A stretch of 64,000 bases of DNA, taken from Streptomyces sp. NBC_01314 (lineage in GTDB: Bacteria; Actinomycetota; Actinomycetes; Streptomycetales; Streptomycetaceae). A program made the position numbers and the translations under genes. Every line of letters begins with the position of its first letter. The first letter of the stretch is position 1. The stretch spans positions 3,534,001 to 3,598,000 of the forward strand of contig NZ_CP108394.1 in the NCBI RefSeq assembly GCF_041435215.1, read 5' to 3'. Positions 16,236 to 25,787 of this stretch are shown in pieces. The notes below the pieces were generated by a model. The model saw only the letters and a program-made list of their open reading frames with translations. It was not told where the DNA came from and did not search any database.

Positions 16236-18443
16236 CTAGCCCTTGTCCAAGTACTGCTCCCGCTCCTCGTCCAGAAGCGCGTCCAGGGCTGTCCTCAGAC
16301 CCGGCAGGCGCTCCAGGTCCGGGTCGGCGGCCACCACCGCCGCCGCTTCCTCCCTCGCCTCGGCGATGATCTCCTCGTCGTCGATGACGGCGAGCATGCG
16401 CAGGCTGGTGCGGGCGCCGGACTGGGCCTGGCCGAGGACGTCACCCTCGCGGCGTTGTTCGAGGTCGATGCGGGAGAGTTCGAAGCCGTCGAGGGTGGAG
16501 GCGACGGCGTTGAGGCGCTGGCGGGCCGGGCTCGCCTCGGGCATCTCGGTGACCAGGAGGCAGAGGCCGGCGGCGGAGCCTCGGCCCACCCGGCCGCGGA
16601 GCTGGTGGAGCTGGGAGACGCCGAAGCGGTCGGCGTCCATGATCACCATGGCGGTGGCGTTAGGGACGTTCACGCCGACCTCGATGACCGTGGTGGCGAC
16701 CAGGACATGGGTCTCGCCGGCGGCGAAGCGGCGCATCACCGCGTCCTTGTCGTCGGGGTGCATACGGCCGTGCAGCACCTCGACGCCGAGGCCCTGGAGG
16801 GGGCCCCTGACGAGCTGGTCGGCGATGTCGAGGACGGCAAGAGGCGGGCGCTTCTCGGCCTCGTCCTCCGGGGACTTCCTGCCCGACTTCTTCGGGTCGT
16901 CGTCCTCGTCCCCGATGCGGGGGCAGACAACGTACGCCTGATGGCCCTTCTCCACCTCCTCGCGGACGCGTTCCCAGGTGCGGGCGAGGAAGTGGGGCTT
17001 GTCGGCGGCCGGGACGACATGGCTGGCGATGGGTGAGCGGCCGGCGGGGAGCTGGTCGAGGACCGAGGTCTCCAGGTCGCCGAAGACGGTCATGGCGACC
17101 GTGCGCGGGATGGGGGTGGCCGTCATGACGAGGACGTGCGGCGGCTGCTTGCCCTTGCCGCGCAGGGCGTCGCGCTGCTCGACGCCGAAGCGGTGCTGCT
17201 CGTCCACGACGACCAGACCCAGGTCGTGGAACTGCACCTTGTCCTCGATCAGCGCGTGGGTGCCGATGACGATGCCGGCCTCGCCGGTGACCAGGTCCAG
17301 CAGCGCCTGTCGGCGGCCCGCGGCGCCCATCGACCCGGTGAGCAGCACCACCTTGGTGGCGTGCTCGGTGCCGCCCAGCATCCCGCCCTCGGCCAGCTCG
17401 CCCATCATCTCGGTGACCGACCGGTGGTGCTGCTGGGCGAGCACCTCGGTGGGCGCGAGCATGGCCGCCTGACCACCGGCGTCGACGACGGCGAGCATGG
17501 CGCGCAGCGCCACCATCGTCTTGCCCGAACCCACTTCGCCCTGGAGCAGTCGGTGCATCGGATGCTCGGTGGCCAGGTCGTCGAAGATCTCCCTGGAGAC
17601 CTTCTGCTGGCCCTCGGTGAGGGTGAAGGGGAGGCGGGCGTCGAAGGCGGTGAGCAGGCCGTCGGGGGCGGGCCGGCGGGCGACCGCGGGGAGTTGGGCG
17701 TCGGCATGGCGGCGGCGGGCGAGAGCGACCTGGAGGACGAAGGCCTCGTCCCACTTGAGGCGGTCGCGGGCGCTGTCCCTGTCCGCCTTGGTGTGGGGGC
17801 GGTGGATCTTCAGGAGAGCCTCTGGCAGCGATACCAGGCCCCGGCCCTCCCGCAGCGACTCGGGCAGCGGGTCCACGGCCTCCTGCGCACTCGGCAGGAC
17901 CGTCTGGACGGCCTTGGCGATCTTCCAGGACTCCAGCTTGGCGGTGGCCGGGTAGATCGGGATGAGGGCGCCGGCCCAGGTGTCGACGGTCTCCGTGACG
18001 TCGTCGCCGCGCAGCAGCTCGTAGGCCGGGTGGGCCAGTTGGAGGCGGCGGTTGAAGACGGAGACCTTGCCGGCGAAGAGCGCGCGGGTGCCGGGGAGGA
18101 GGTCCTTGTGGGGTTTGTGCACGCCGCTGCCGAAGAAGACGAGCTGGAGGCGGCCGCTGCCGTCCGTGATGGTCACTTCGAGGCGCTGGCCCTTGCCCCG
18201 GGGGGCCTTGGCGGAGGCGAAGGAGTGCAGGCGGGCGTCGGCGACCTGGGCGACCACCGTGACGTGCTCGTCCATGGGCAGGTCGGCGAGGTGGGTGAGC
18301 TGGCCGCGCTCCTCGTACCTGCGGGGATAGTGGTGCAGCAGGTCCCCGACGGTGTGCAGGCCTAGGTGCTCGGCCATCACCTTCGCGGTGGCGGCGCCGA
18401 GCGTGTTCTTGAGCGGTTCTTCGAGCGCGGGCACGAGATCCAT
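16236..18443 (-). CDS. recG: ATP-dependent DNA helicase RecG
   Basis: Branch-migrating helicase that remodels stalled forks and Holliday junctions. 735 residues from the ATG at 18443 (MDLVPALEEPLKNTLG). An N-terminal wedge domain with an OB fold is followed by superfamily 2 motifs: GEVGSGKTMVALRAM (I), LAPTEVLAQQH (Ia), VVDEQHRFGVEQR (II, DEQH), VMTATPIPRT (III) and HQLRGRVGRG (VI). A lysine/acid-rich insert (DEDDDPKKSGRKSPEDE) lies in the second helicase domain. A TTG 21 bp upstream is possible, but the ATG matches relatives. It diverges from the HSP90 gene. Confidence 0.95.
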   Translation of the reverse strand: MDLVPALEEPLKNTLGAATAKVMAEHLGLHTVGDLLHHYPRRYEERGQLTHLADLPMDEHVTVVAQVADARLHSFASAKAPRGKGQRLEVTITDGSGRLQLVFFGSGVHKPHKDLLPGTRALFAGKVSVFNRRLQLAHPAYELLRGDDVTETVDTWAGALIPIYPATAKLESWKIAKAVQTVLPSAQEAVDPLPESLREGRGLVSLPEALLKIHRPHTKADRDSARDRLKWDEAFVLQVALARRRHADAQLPAVARRPAPDGLLTAFDARLPFTLTEGQQKVSREIFDDLATEHPMHRLLQGEVGSGKTMVALRAMLAVVDAGGQAAMLAPTEVLAQQHHRSVTEMMGELAEGGMLGGTEHATKVVLLTGSMGAAGRRQALLDLVTGEAGIVIGTHALIEDKVQFHDLGLVVVDEQHRFGVEQRDALRGKGKQPPHVLVMTATPIPRTVAMTVFGDLETSVLDQLPAGRSPIASHVVPAADKPHFLARTWERVREEVEKGHQAYVVCPRIGDEDDDPKKSGRKSPEDEAEKRPPLAVLDIADQLVRGPLQGLGVEVLHGRMHPDDKDAVMRRFAAGETHVLVATTVIEVGVNVPNATAMVIMDADRFGVSQLHQLRGRVGRGSAAGLCLLVTEMPEASPARQRLNAVASTLDGFELSRIDLEQRREGDVLGQAQSGARTSLRMLAVIDDEEIIAEAREEAAAVVAADPDLERLPGLRTALDALLDEEREQYLDKG

Positions 18444-18467
18444 TGCACACCACGGCACTGACAATCC

Positions 18468-18496
18468 CGTATAGGTCCTTGAAATCCGCTGGTCAG
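18468..18496 (-). promoter_or_regulatory. Candidate recG promoter (CTGACC-17-TATACG)
   Basis: Minus-strand CTGACC (18491-18496) and TATACG (18468-18473) are 17 bp apart, 24 bp before the recG ATG. This gives a very short leader without a strong ribosome site. Confidence 0.5.
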
Positions 18497-18634
18497 GCGG
18501 GTCGTTCGCGCCTAGGATGACCCACTCCCGGGCCTGGTTACGGGCCCGGCCCGTCTCCGTCCGCGGTCACCGTCTCGCGGGACCGCCCGACCCCGCCGCC
18601 GTCGCCAGAATCCCATCCCACCGGCGCTGCGACG

Positions 18635-20530
18635 ATGGATTCAATGACCTCACAGTCATCCCAGGCACCCCAGACTCCTCAGGCACCCCAGTCGCCTCAT
18701 ACGTTCCAGGTCGATCTGCGTGGCCTGGTGGATCTTCTCTCGCACCACCTCTATTCCAGTCCGAAGGTCTATCTGCGGGAGCTGCTGCAGAACGCCGTGG
18801 ACGCGATCACCGCGCGCCGAGCCGAACAGCCGGACGCGCCCGCGCGGGTCCGGCTGTTCGCCGAGGGCGGCGCGCTGCGGGTGGAGGACTCGGGCATCGG
18901 TCTCACCGAATCCGATGTACACGACCTGCTCGCCACGATCGGGCGCAGTTCCAAGCGCGGCGACGGTGGCATTCAGGAGGTCCGCTCGGACTTTCTGGGG
19001 CAGTTCGGTATCGGGCTGCTCGCCTGTTTCGTGGTCGCCGAGCGGATCCGCGTCGTCAGCCGCAGTGCCCGTACACCGGACGCGCCGCCCGTGGAGTGGA
19101 CGGCGGCCGACGACGGCTCGTACACCGTGCGGACACTGCCCGACGAGGCGCGTCCCGAGCCGGGCACGACCGTGCACCTGGTCGCGCGGCCCGGGGCGGC
19201 CGAATGGCTCTCCCCCGCGCGCGTGCTGACACTGGCACGGGACTTCGGGGCGCTGCTGCCGTACGACGTCCGGGTGGGCGACGAGGCCGTCACCGATCTG
19301 CCGGCGCCCTGGGACCGCGCGTACCCCTCCCCCGCCACCCGGCGGGTGGCCCTGGCCCGGCACTGTCACGACCTGTTCGGGTTCACCCCGCTGGAGTCCA
19401 TAGAGCTGAACGTGCCGCTGGCCGGGATCCGGGGCGTGGCGTACGTCCTGCCGACCGCCGTCAGCCCGGCCCAGCGGGCGAGCCACCGGGTGCATCTGAA
19501 GGGCATGCTGCTCACCGAGCGGGCCGAACAGCTGTTGCCCGACTGGGCGTTCTTCGTGCGGTGCGTCCTCGACACGGACAGTCTGCGGCCCACCGCGTCG
19601 CGGGAGTCGCTGTACGAGGACGAGACCCTGGCGGCCGTGCGGGAGGCACTGGGCGAGCGGATCCGCGGCTGGCTCACCGGGCTCGCCGCCGGAGATCCGG
19701 AGCGGCTGGCCGCCTTCCTGTCGGTGCACTACCTGGGCGTGAAGTCCCTGGCGCGGCACGACAGGGAGATGCTGCGCACGATGCTGCCGTGGCTGCCCTT
19801 CGAGACGACCGACGGGCGGCTGTCCCTGGAGGAGTTCGCGCAGCGACACCCGGTGGTGCACTTCACGCGGACGGTCGAGGAGTACCGCCAGGTCGCGCCG
19901 ATCGCGTCCGCGCAGGGCGTGGGGGTCGTCAACGGCGGCTACACGTACGACAGCGAGCTGGTCGAGGCGCTGCCGTCGGTACGTCCGGGGACGGTGGTCG
20001 CCGAGCTGGACGCCGAGACGGTGACCGCGCACCTGGACACGCTGGACCCGGACGAGGAACTGGCGCTGGCGGGCTTCCTGTCGGCCGCGCGGGCCAAACT
20101 CGACCCCTTGGGGTGCGATGTCGTGCTGCGGGCCTTCCATCCGCTCTCGGTGCCCGCGCTGCACCTGGACGACCGCTCCTCCCGGCACGAGCAGGCCCGC
20201 GCGGAGGCGCAGGAGCACGCCGACGATCTGTGGGCGGGCATCCTGGGCTCGCTGCGGGGCAGTGCCCCGCGCGCGCGGCTGGTGCTCAACCATCTCAACC
20301 CGCTGATCCGGCGGATCAGTTCCCTGTCCGACCGGGAGCTGATCGGCACGGCCACGGAGTCCCTGTACGGGCAGGCCCTGCTGATGGCCCAGCGGCCACT
20401 GAGACCCGCGGACTCGGCGCTCCTGAACCGCGCCTTCATCGGCCTGCTGGAGTGGGCCACGCACACCGAGCCCGGGTCGGGGCCCGGTTCCGGTTCCGGT
20501 TCGGGCTTCGGGGAGGACGGCCGCGGATGA
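18635..20530 (+). CDS. HSP90-family (HtpG-like) ATPase
   Basis: 631 residues. The GHKL nucleotide pocket is intact: YLRELLQNAVDAI (Glu49, Asn53), VEDSGIGLTESD (Asp85) and FLGQFGIGLLACF (glycine lid, about 121-133). The middle-domain arginine lies in PTASRESLYEDE. The C-terminal part is diverged, and the protein ends in a Gly/Ser linker-like tail without an MEEVD motif. It is smaller and less charged than classical HtpG, so it is an HSP90 family branch rather than the housekeeping chaperone. The start (ATG 18635, or 18644) lacks a clear ribosome site. It shares ATGA with the following TPR gene, so the two are translationally coupled. Confidence 0.85.
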   Translation: MDSMTSQSSQAPQTPQAPQSPHTFQVDLRGLVDLLSHHLYSSPKVYLRELLQNAVDAITARRAEQPDAPARVRLFAEGGALRVEDSGIGLTESDVHDLLATIGRSSKRGDGGIQEVRSDFLGQFGIGLLACFVVAERIRVVSRSARTPDAPPVEWTAADDGSYTVRTLPDEARPEPGTTVHLVARPGAAEWLSPARVLTLARDFGALLPYDVRVGDEAVTDLPAPWDRAYPSPATRRVALARHCHDLFGFTPLESIELNVPLAGIRGVAYVLPTAVSPAQRASHRVHLKGMLLTERAEQLLPDWAFFVRCVLDTDSLRPTASRESLYEDETLAAVREALGERIRGWLTGLAAGDPERLAAFLSVHYLGVKSLARHDREMLRTMLPWLPFETTDGRLSLEEFAQRHPVVHFTRTVEEYRQVAPIASAQGVGVVNGGYTYDSELVEALPSVRPGTVVAELDAETVTAHLDTLDPDEELALAGFLSAARAKLDPLGCDVVLRAFHPLSVPALHLDDRSSRHEQARAEAQEHADDLWAGILGSLRGSAPRARLVLNHLNPLIRRISSLSDRELIGTATESLYGQALLMAQRPLRPADSALLNRAFIGLLEWATHTEPGSGPGSGSGSGFGEDGRG

Positions 20531-23490
20531 ACCACTTCACCGGCATCACAGATTTCGACGAACTGCGCCGGGCCATGGCGGAGAACTACGAGCAGCCGGA
20601 GGGCCCCGCACGCAACGCGCGCGCGGAGCTGCTGCTCGCGGAGGCCGAGAAGCTGAACGTGCCGCTCGCCGTGATCGAGGCGCTCGGGCACCAGCTGAAG
20701 GTCTACAACTACAGCTCCGAGAAGGACAAGATGTTCGTCCCCTTCGCGCGCCTGCTGCGCATGTGGGACGAGCGCCCGGAGGACTTCGACGAGTACGAGA
20801 TCCACTCCCTGCACTGGGTGTTCAAGTGGATGTCGGCCGGCATGCTGAACCAGCCGCACGTCCCGCTCGCCTCCATCGAGAAGTGGCTCGGTGAGATGGA
20901 GCACCGCTACCGGCTCGCCGGGCACTCGGAACGGGCCGTGCGCAGCGCCGAGTTCAGTGTGGCCGCGCACATCGGCGACCTGGCGCGGGCCGAGCGGGCG
21001 TACGGGGCGTGGCTGGCCGCCGACCGGGACACGATGGCCGACTGTCACGCGTGCGAGCTGCACGGCCAGGGCTGGTGGCGGGCCCGGCGGCGTGAGGACG
21101 CCGACGCGCTGGAGCTGTGGGCGCCGGTGCTGGAGGGCGAGTACAGCTGCGCCCACGAGCCGCACACCGTCCTGGCGTCCTCCCTGGTGCCGCTGCTGCG
21201 CCTGGGGCGCCCCGACGAGGCGCGGGCCCACCATCTGCGCGGTTTCCGGCTGGTGCGGGCGATGGAGAGCATGCGGGGCGCGTACGCGGACCACGTGGAG
21301 TTCTGTGCCCTGACCGGCAACGAGGCGCGCGGCCTGGAGCTGCTGGCCGAGCGACCGGCGTACTTCACGGACTCCGGGGACCCGCGCAGCAAGCTGGACT
21401 TCATGAGCGCGGTGGCCCTGCTCATGGGCCGGCTGACCGCACGCGGGTTCACGGATCAAACGGTCCCCGGTCCCGCCGGGCGTACCTGGACCGCGGGCGA
21501 ACTGGCCTCCCACGCGCGCGAGGAGGCCCTTTCCCTGGCCGCCCGCTTCGACGAGCGCAACGGCACGGCGTACGTCAGCACGCATGTCCGTGAGCGGATG
21601 GACCGGCCGCCGCTGCTGGACCGGCTGCCGCTGGGTGTGCGTTCGCATCGGACCGTCGTTCCGGTTCCCGCGCCCCGGCCGCCGGCCGCCGTGGAGCGGA
21701 TGGGAACCGTCGCCGCCCCGGACGACCTGCCCGCTCTCCTCGCCGAGGCCCGGCGGCTGTCCGAGTCGCTGCATCCCGGTTCCGTCGGGGCCTGGGCTGC
21801 CGTGGCACGGGCCGCCCGGGCCGAGGGCGCGGAACTGGACGCCCGGGACCGCGCGGAGATCGTCGACCACGAGGCGATCGGCCTCGGGCCGGAGGGCCGC
21901 GCCCTCTTCGAACGCGCGGCCGAGCTGTACGAGGAGGCCGGCGACCCGGGCGAGGCGCTGGCGGCACGCGCGCGCGGGGCGAACGTCCATGCCCTGACGG
22001 GCCACGCGGATGCGGCCCTGGAGCTGATCTCCGAGCCGTACGAGCGGATCCTCGCCCTGTGGGCGGACGGCGGGACGGGTGTGCGGCAGACGGCGTCCGT
22101 GCTGGTGGGGCGGGCGCGGATACTCGTGCAGAGGATGCACGAGACGGAGGACGCCGACGCGGTGGCCCCGGCCGAGGCCGCCGTGCGCGAGCTGCGGGAG
22201 TTCGTCGAGCCGCGCCGCGCGGAAGACGTACGGCTGGCCTCGCGGGCCGCGGAGGCACGGGCGATGCTCGGGGAGCTGGCCGCGCGCGGCGGGGACGCCC
22301 AGGCCGCCGCCGGGCTGTTCGCGGAGGCCGCGGAGCGGTATGTGGCGGCCGGGCTGCCGTGGTTCGCGGCGCAGTACGAGTCACGGCTCGCCGGGGTCGC
22401 GCAACACCTCGGGGACCTGGAGACCGCCGAGCGGGCGGCCCGCGCGGCGCTGGAGCACGGCGGGTCGGATCTGGAGCCGGTCGGCCACGCCCAGCTGCAC
22501 CTCCAGCTGGCCGAACTGCTCGGGGCCGGCGAGCGGGTGGAGCCGGCCTCCGAGCACGCCCTGGAGGCGGCGCACTGGGCCGACGAGGCGGGTGAGGGTC
22601 CGACGCTCGGTGCCTGGGCCCGGCATCTGCTCGGCGGGTTCCTGCTGCGGCTGGGGCGGTGGGCGGAGGCTGCCGAGGTGCTGGAGTCGGCGCTGCCGGA
22701 TCTCACCACCGAGACGCACGGGGACGGGGCCGTCGCACAGACCCTATGGTGGCTCGGCGACTGCCACACCGAACTGGGTGAGCACCGCGAGGCCGCCGAA
22801 CGGTGGCTGCGGGCCGCCGACATCGCCCGGCACTGGCCCGAGCAGCGCGACCACGCCATGCTCGCCCATCTCGCCGCGGAAGCCCTGGCCCGCGCGGGGC
22901 TGCCCGCGGAGGCCGACCGGGCGTACGCGCGTGCCGTCGACCTCTGGGGCGAGCTGGGGAACGTCCACGGGTATGTCAGGGCGCTGCGGGCGCGGGCCTG
23001 GTACGCGGCGCGGGAGAGCCGTGAGGGCGCGAGGCCCTCCGCTCCGGACGCGGCGCGGGAGCTGATGGGTGACGCGGTGGTGGGCTGCGAGGCGGCCCTG
23101 TCCGACGTGACCGGCGAGGAGAACCGGCGGCGGATCGTCGCGGAACTCGGGGAGACCTGCCGGCAGTTCGGCGACCTGCTCGCCCGCTCCGTGGCCGAGG
23201 ACGCGGAACTCGCCTCCTTCGGTGCTGTCTTCGAGGAGGCGCTCGGCTTCGTCGAGCGGGCGGTCTCGGTGTACCACTCCCTCGGCACGGACTTCCTCGA
23301 CGAGCGGACCGCCGCCGAACTCGCCGCGGGCTGGCTGGAGACCGACCTCCGGCGGGGTGCCGCGGCTGCGGGCCGGGCGCGGGGTGTGCTGTCCGCGTTC
23401 GCCGGGAGGGACGACGAGACGGCGCTCGCCCGGCGGGCGGAGGCGGAGCGGCTGCTGGAGGCGGCGGCGGAGGTGCGCGACGAGGGCTGA
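20527..23490 (+). CDS. Large TPR-repeat protein coupled to the HSP90-like gene
   Basis: 987 residues, almost entirely helical repeats rich in Ala, Glu, Arg and Leu. The ATG at 20527 overlaps the HSP90-like stop as ATGA. The N-terminal 350 residues form a conserved unit (MNHFTGITDFDELRRAMAE, HQLKVYNYSSEKDKMFVPFA). A Pro-rich linker follows at about 385-400 (PVPAPRPPAAVERMG), then degenerate TPR units such as AELYEEAGDPGEALAARARG, AAERYVAAGLPWFAAQYESR and WLGDCHTELGEHREAAERWL. No enzyme motif, signal peptide or membrane segment is visible. Coupling to an HSP90-family ATPase suggests a scaffold or client adaptor; this is inference. Confidence 0.8.
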   Translation: MNHFTGITDFDELRRAMAENYEQPEGPARNARAELLLAEAEKLNVPLAVIEALGHQLKVYNYSSEKDKMFVPFARLLRMWDERPEDFDEYEIHSLHWVFKWMSAGMLNQPHVPLASIEKWLGEMEHRYRLAGHSERAVRSAEFSVAAHIGDLARAERAYGAWLAADRDTMADCHACELHGQGWWRARRREDADALELWAPVLEGEYSCAHEPHTVLASSLVPLLRLGRPDEARAHHLRGFRLVRAMESMRGAYADHVEFCALTGNEARGLELLAERPAYFTDSGDPRSKLDFMSAVALLMGRLTARGFTDQTVPGPAGRTWTAGELASHAREEALSLAARFDERNGTAYVSTHVRERMDRPPLLDRLPLGVRSHRTVVPVPAPRPPAAVERMGTVAAPDDLPALLAEARRLSESLHPGSVGAWAAVARAARAEGAELDARDRAEIVDHEAIGLGPEGRALFERAAELYEEAGDPGEALAARARGANVHALTGHADAALELISEPYERILALWADGGTGVRQTASVLVGRARILVQRMHETEDADAVAPAEAAVRELREFVEPRRAEDVRLASRAAEARAMLGELAARGGDAQAAAGLFAEAAERYVAAGLPWFAAQYESRLAGVAQHLGDLETAERAARAALEHGGSDLEPVGHAQLHLQLAELLGAGERVEPASEHALEAAHWADEAGEGPTLGAWARHLLGGFLLRLGRWAEAAEVLESALPDLTTETHGDGAVAQTLWWLGDCHTELGEHREAAERWLRAADIARHWPEQRDHAMLAHLAAEALARAGLPAEADRAYARAVDLWGELGNVHGYVRALRARAWYAARESREGARPSAPDAARELMGDAVVGCEAALSDVTGEENRRRIVAELGETCRQFGDLLARSVAEDAELASFGAVFEEALGFVERAVSVYHSLGTDFLDERTAAELAAGWLETDLRRGAAAAGRARGVLSAFAGRDDETALARRAEAERLLEAAAEVRDEG

Positions 23491-23508
23491 GTGGGGGCGG
23501 GGAGAGCC

Positions 23509-25194
23509 CTACTCGACGCCGATCAGCAGCAGGGCGCCCTGCCGCCCGCCCCGGTACACCACCGTGTCCACGGCCAGGTACTCCCGTACCCGTGTCTCCA
23601 CATGGTCCACGACGTCGGCCGGGGCCTCGTCGCCCAGGACGAGGGTGACCATCTCGCCGCCTGCGGCCAGCATCCGGTCGACCACCGCGGCCGCGGTCAG
23701 GGTGACGTCGGAGCCGATGACGGCGACGTCGCCGTCGATGAGGCCGAGGACGTCGCCGGCCTGGCAGATACCGGCCATGGTCCAGGACTGGCGCTCGGCG
23801 ATGACGACCTCGGCGTAGCGGGTGGCGCCGGCGGCGGAGGTCATGGAGACGACGTCCTCGTCGAAGCGGCGTTCGGGCTCGTGGACGGCGAGGGCGGCGA
23901 TGCCCTGGACGGCCGAGCGGGTGGGGATGAGGGCGACCCGGACGCCCTCGGCACGGGCCTGCTCGGCGGCGGCCGCCGCCGTGTGGCGCAGGTCCGCGTC
24001 GTTGGGCAGCAGCACCACCTCGCGCGCGTGGGCACGCCGTACGGCCTCCACCAGCTCCCCGCTGGCGGGCGGCTCCCCGGGGCGGGCCAGGACCGTGGTC
24101 GCGCCGGCCTCGGCGTACAGCCCGGCCAGGCCCTCCCCCGGTACGACGGCCACGACGGCCCGCTGGGCGCGCTCGCGCGGCTGCCGCCCGGCCTCACCGG
24201 TCATGTGGGCGTCCTCGGCCCCGAAGTGCGTGATCCGGATCCGGTACGGCCGCCCGGCCTCGACGCCCGCCTCCACGGCGGCGCCGGCGTCGTCGACGTG
24301 CACATGGACGTTCCACAGGCCGTCCCCGCCGACCACCACGAGCGAGTCGCCGAGCGCGTCCAGCCGTCGCCGCAGGCGGGCCACGGCCGTGTCGTCCGCC
24401 TCCAGGAGGTAGATCACCTCGAAGGCGGGACCGCCCGCGCCGGGCCGGTCGTCCGCGCAGACCTCCGCGGCCTCCGCGACCTCGGCCACGCGCGCGTGCC
24501 CCCCGGCTACGACCACCGCCCTCGGCGCCTCCCCCGTGAACGTCTCCACCAGTGCCGCCAGCACCGCCACCAGGCCCCGTCCGCCCGCGTCCACGACGCC
24601 GGCGCGGGCCAGGGCGGCCAGTTGGCCGGGGGTCGCCGCCAGGGCCGTACCGGCGCCCTCGTAGGCGGCGCGGGCGATCGTGCCGCAGTCGCCCTCGGTG
24701 CCGGTGGCCGCGTCGGCCGCGGCGGAGGCGACCGTGAGGACGGTGCCCTCGACGGGGTGGGCGACGGCGTCACGGGCGGAGTCGGCGGCGTGCCGGAGGG
24801 CGAGGCGCAGGCCCCGGCCGTCGGTGTGGGCCGCCTCACCGTCGCCGGAGAGGATCTGGGCCATGCCCCGCAGAAGCTGGGCGAGGATCGTCCCGGAGTT
24901 CCCCCGGGCCCCGATCAGGGCCCCGTGCGCCATGGCCCGCACCGCCTCGGCGAGCGTGGGCTTGCCCACACCGGCCGTGGGGCCGGCGGCCTCGTGGCCC
25001 GCGAACACCGCCTCCACGGCCGCCGCGGCCGACTCCATCGTCAGGTACAGGTTCGTGCCGGTGTCGCCGTCGGCCACCGGGTACACGTTGATGGCGTCGA
25101 TCTCCTCACGCGCGCGTCCCAGCGCCGCCAGCGCGAGTCCGCACCAGGTGCGTACCGCGAGAGCATCGAAGAATGTCTGCGGCACCTGCGGCAC
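23509..25194 (-). CDS. DAK2/DhaL-domain protein, FakA/YloV family (fatty-acid kinase-like)
   Basis: 561 residues from a GTG (25194) with a perfect AAGGAGG 6 nt upstream. The N-terminal DhaL domain carries the nucleotide/Mg motif NVYPVADGDTGTN and HGALIGARGNSGTILAQLLR. A central domain follows, with VIYLLEADDTAVARLRRRLD and GLWNVHVHVDDAGAAVEAG. The C-terminal part has VVLLPNDADLRHTAAAAAEQ. This three-part layout is that of FakA, which phosphorylates fatty acids held by FakB (DegV) proteins for phospholipid synthesis. No fakB is in this window, so the substrate is inferred. It ends 18 bp from the TPR gene, on the opposite strand. Confidence 0.85.
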   Translation of the reverse strand: MPQVPQTFFDALAVRTWCGLALAALGRAREEIDAINVYPVADGDTGTNLYLTMESAAAAVEAVFAGHEAAGPTAGVGKPTLAEAVRAMAHGALIGARGNSGTILAQLLRGMAQILSGDGEAAHTDGRGLRLALRHAADSARDAVAHPVEGTVLTVASAAADAATGTEGDCGTIARAAYEGAGTALAATPGQLAALARAGVVDAGGRGLVAVLAALVETFTGEAPRAVVVAGGHARVAEVAEAAEVCADDRPGAGGPAFEVIYLLEADDTAVARLRRRLDALGDSLVVVGGDGLWNVHVHVDDAGAAVEAGVEAGRPYRIRITHFGAEDAHMTGEAGRQPRERAQRAVVAVVPGEGLAGLYAEAGATTVLARPGEPPASGELVEAVRRAHAREVVLLPNDADLRHTAAAAAEQARAEGVRVALIPTRSAVQGIAALAVHEPERRFDEDVVSMTSAAGATRYAEVVIAERQSWTMAGICQAGDVLGLIDGDVAVIGSDVTLTAAAVVDRMLAAGGEMVTLVLGDEAPADVVDHVETRVREYLAVDTVVYRGGRQGALLLIGVE

Positions 25195-25494
25195 CTGCGC
25201 CTCCTTGAGCTGCGTGGCTGCTGGACGTGGGACCAGAGGGGACGCCGCACGTCGCACGCAGCGTAGACCCGCGGTGGTGACCGCGGGTAAGGGGGCCGGG
25301 ACGAGGCCCGGACCAGCCATGGTAGTTTCGTTGTACCGAGGCAGTCGTTGTATGCTGCTCCGGTTGTCCGATACAGATCGACGATCCAATCGGACTCTCC
25401 CCCCGGCAACGCCACTCAGGTCCCAGTTACTGGGATCGTGATTCCGGCATGCCGGGATCAACCGTAAGAGCATCTGAAGTCTTTGGAGTGACCC
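25195..25494. other. 300-bp divergent gap between the FakA-like gene and rpmB
   Basis: Holds the promoters and leaders of both genes; I cannot place either promoter with confidence. The rpmB side contains two adjacent hairpins: TCCCAGT-T-ACTGGGA (25421-25435) and a 7-bp stem around CCGGCATGCCGG (25441-25458). They lie 37-74 nt before the rpmB start. Confidence 0.45.
25421..25458 (+). promoter_or_regulatory. Two tandem hairpins in the rpmB leader
   Basis: Perfect 7-bp arms TCCCAGT/ACTGGGA with a 1-nt centre, then ATTCCGG/CCGGGAT around a 4-nt loop. Their position in the 5' leader suggests structured RNA or protein-binding sites such as autogenous control, but no known L28 leader motif is recognised. 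Confidence 0.35.
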
Positions 25495-25680
25495 GTGGCT
25501 GCCAACTGCGACGTCTGCGGCAAGGGGCCGGGCTTCGGCAACAGCATCTCGCACTCGCACCGCCGTACGTCCCGTCGCTGGAACCCGAACATCCAGCGCG
25601 TGCGTACCGTGGTCGGTGGGACGCCGAAGCGCGTGAACGCCTGCACCTCGTGCATCAAGGCCGGCAAGGTCTCGCGCTGA
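25495..25680 (+). CDS. rpmB: 50S ribosomal protein L28
   Basis: 61 residues, GTG start with GGAG upstream. [20 protein letters not shown] is the L28 signature and a second pair, CTSC, completes a zinc-binding (C+) form. It is monocistronic here, with its own strong terminator, and converges on thiD. Confidence 0.95.
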   Translation: MAANCDVCGKGPGFGNSISHSHRRTSRRWNPNIQRVRTVVGGTPKRVNACTSCIKAGKVSR

Positions 25681-25720
25681 CGCTCAGCCAGCGCGCGGCC
25701 ACTGCTGGTTCGCTGCTCAG

Positions 25721-25752
25721 AGCCGGTCCACCGTAAGGTGGGCCGGCTTTTT
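25721..25752. terminator. Intrinsic terminator of rpmB
   Basis: AGCCGGTCCACC / GGTGGGCCGGCT (12 bp, one G-U pair) with a GTAA loop, followed by TTTTT. A classic factor-independent terminator; it may also stop thiD from the other side. Confidence 0.85.
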
Positions 25753-25787
25753 GCCATGTCCGCCCACCGAGAGGTCGGCGACGCGCA

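Noticed and set aside
18517..20526. A single 1657-codon frame running through the HSP90 region into the TPR gene
   Set aside because: Its first two thirds are a shadow of the HSP90-like gene in another frame; only the part from the ATG at 20527 is protein-like, so this is not a fusion.
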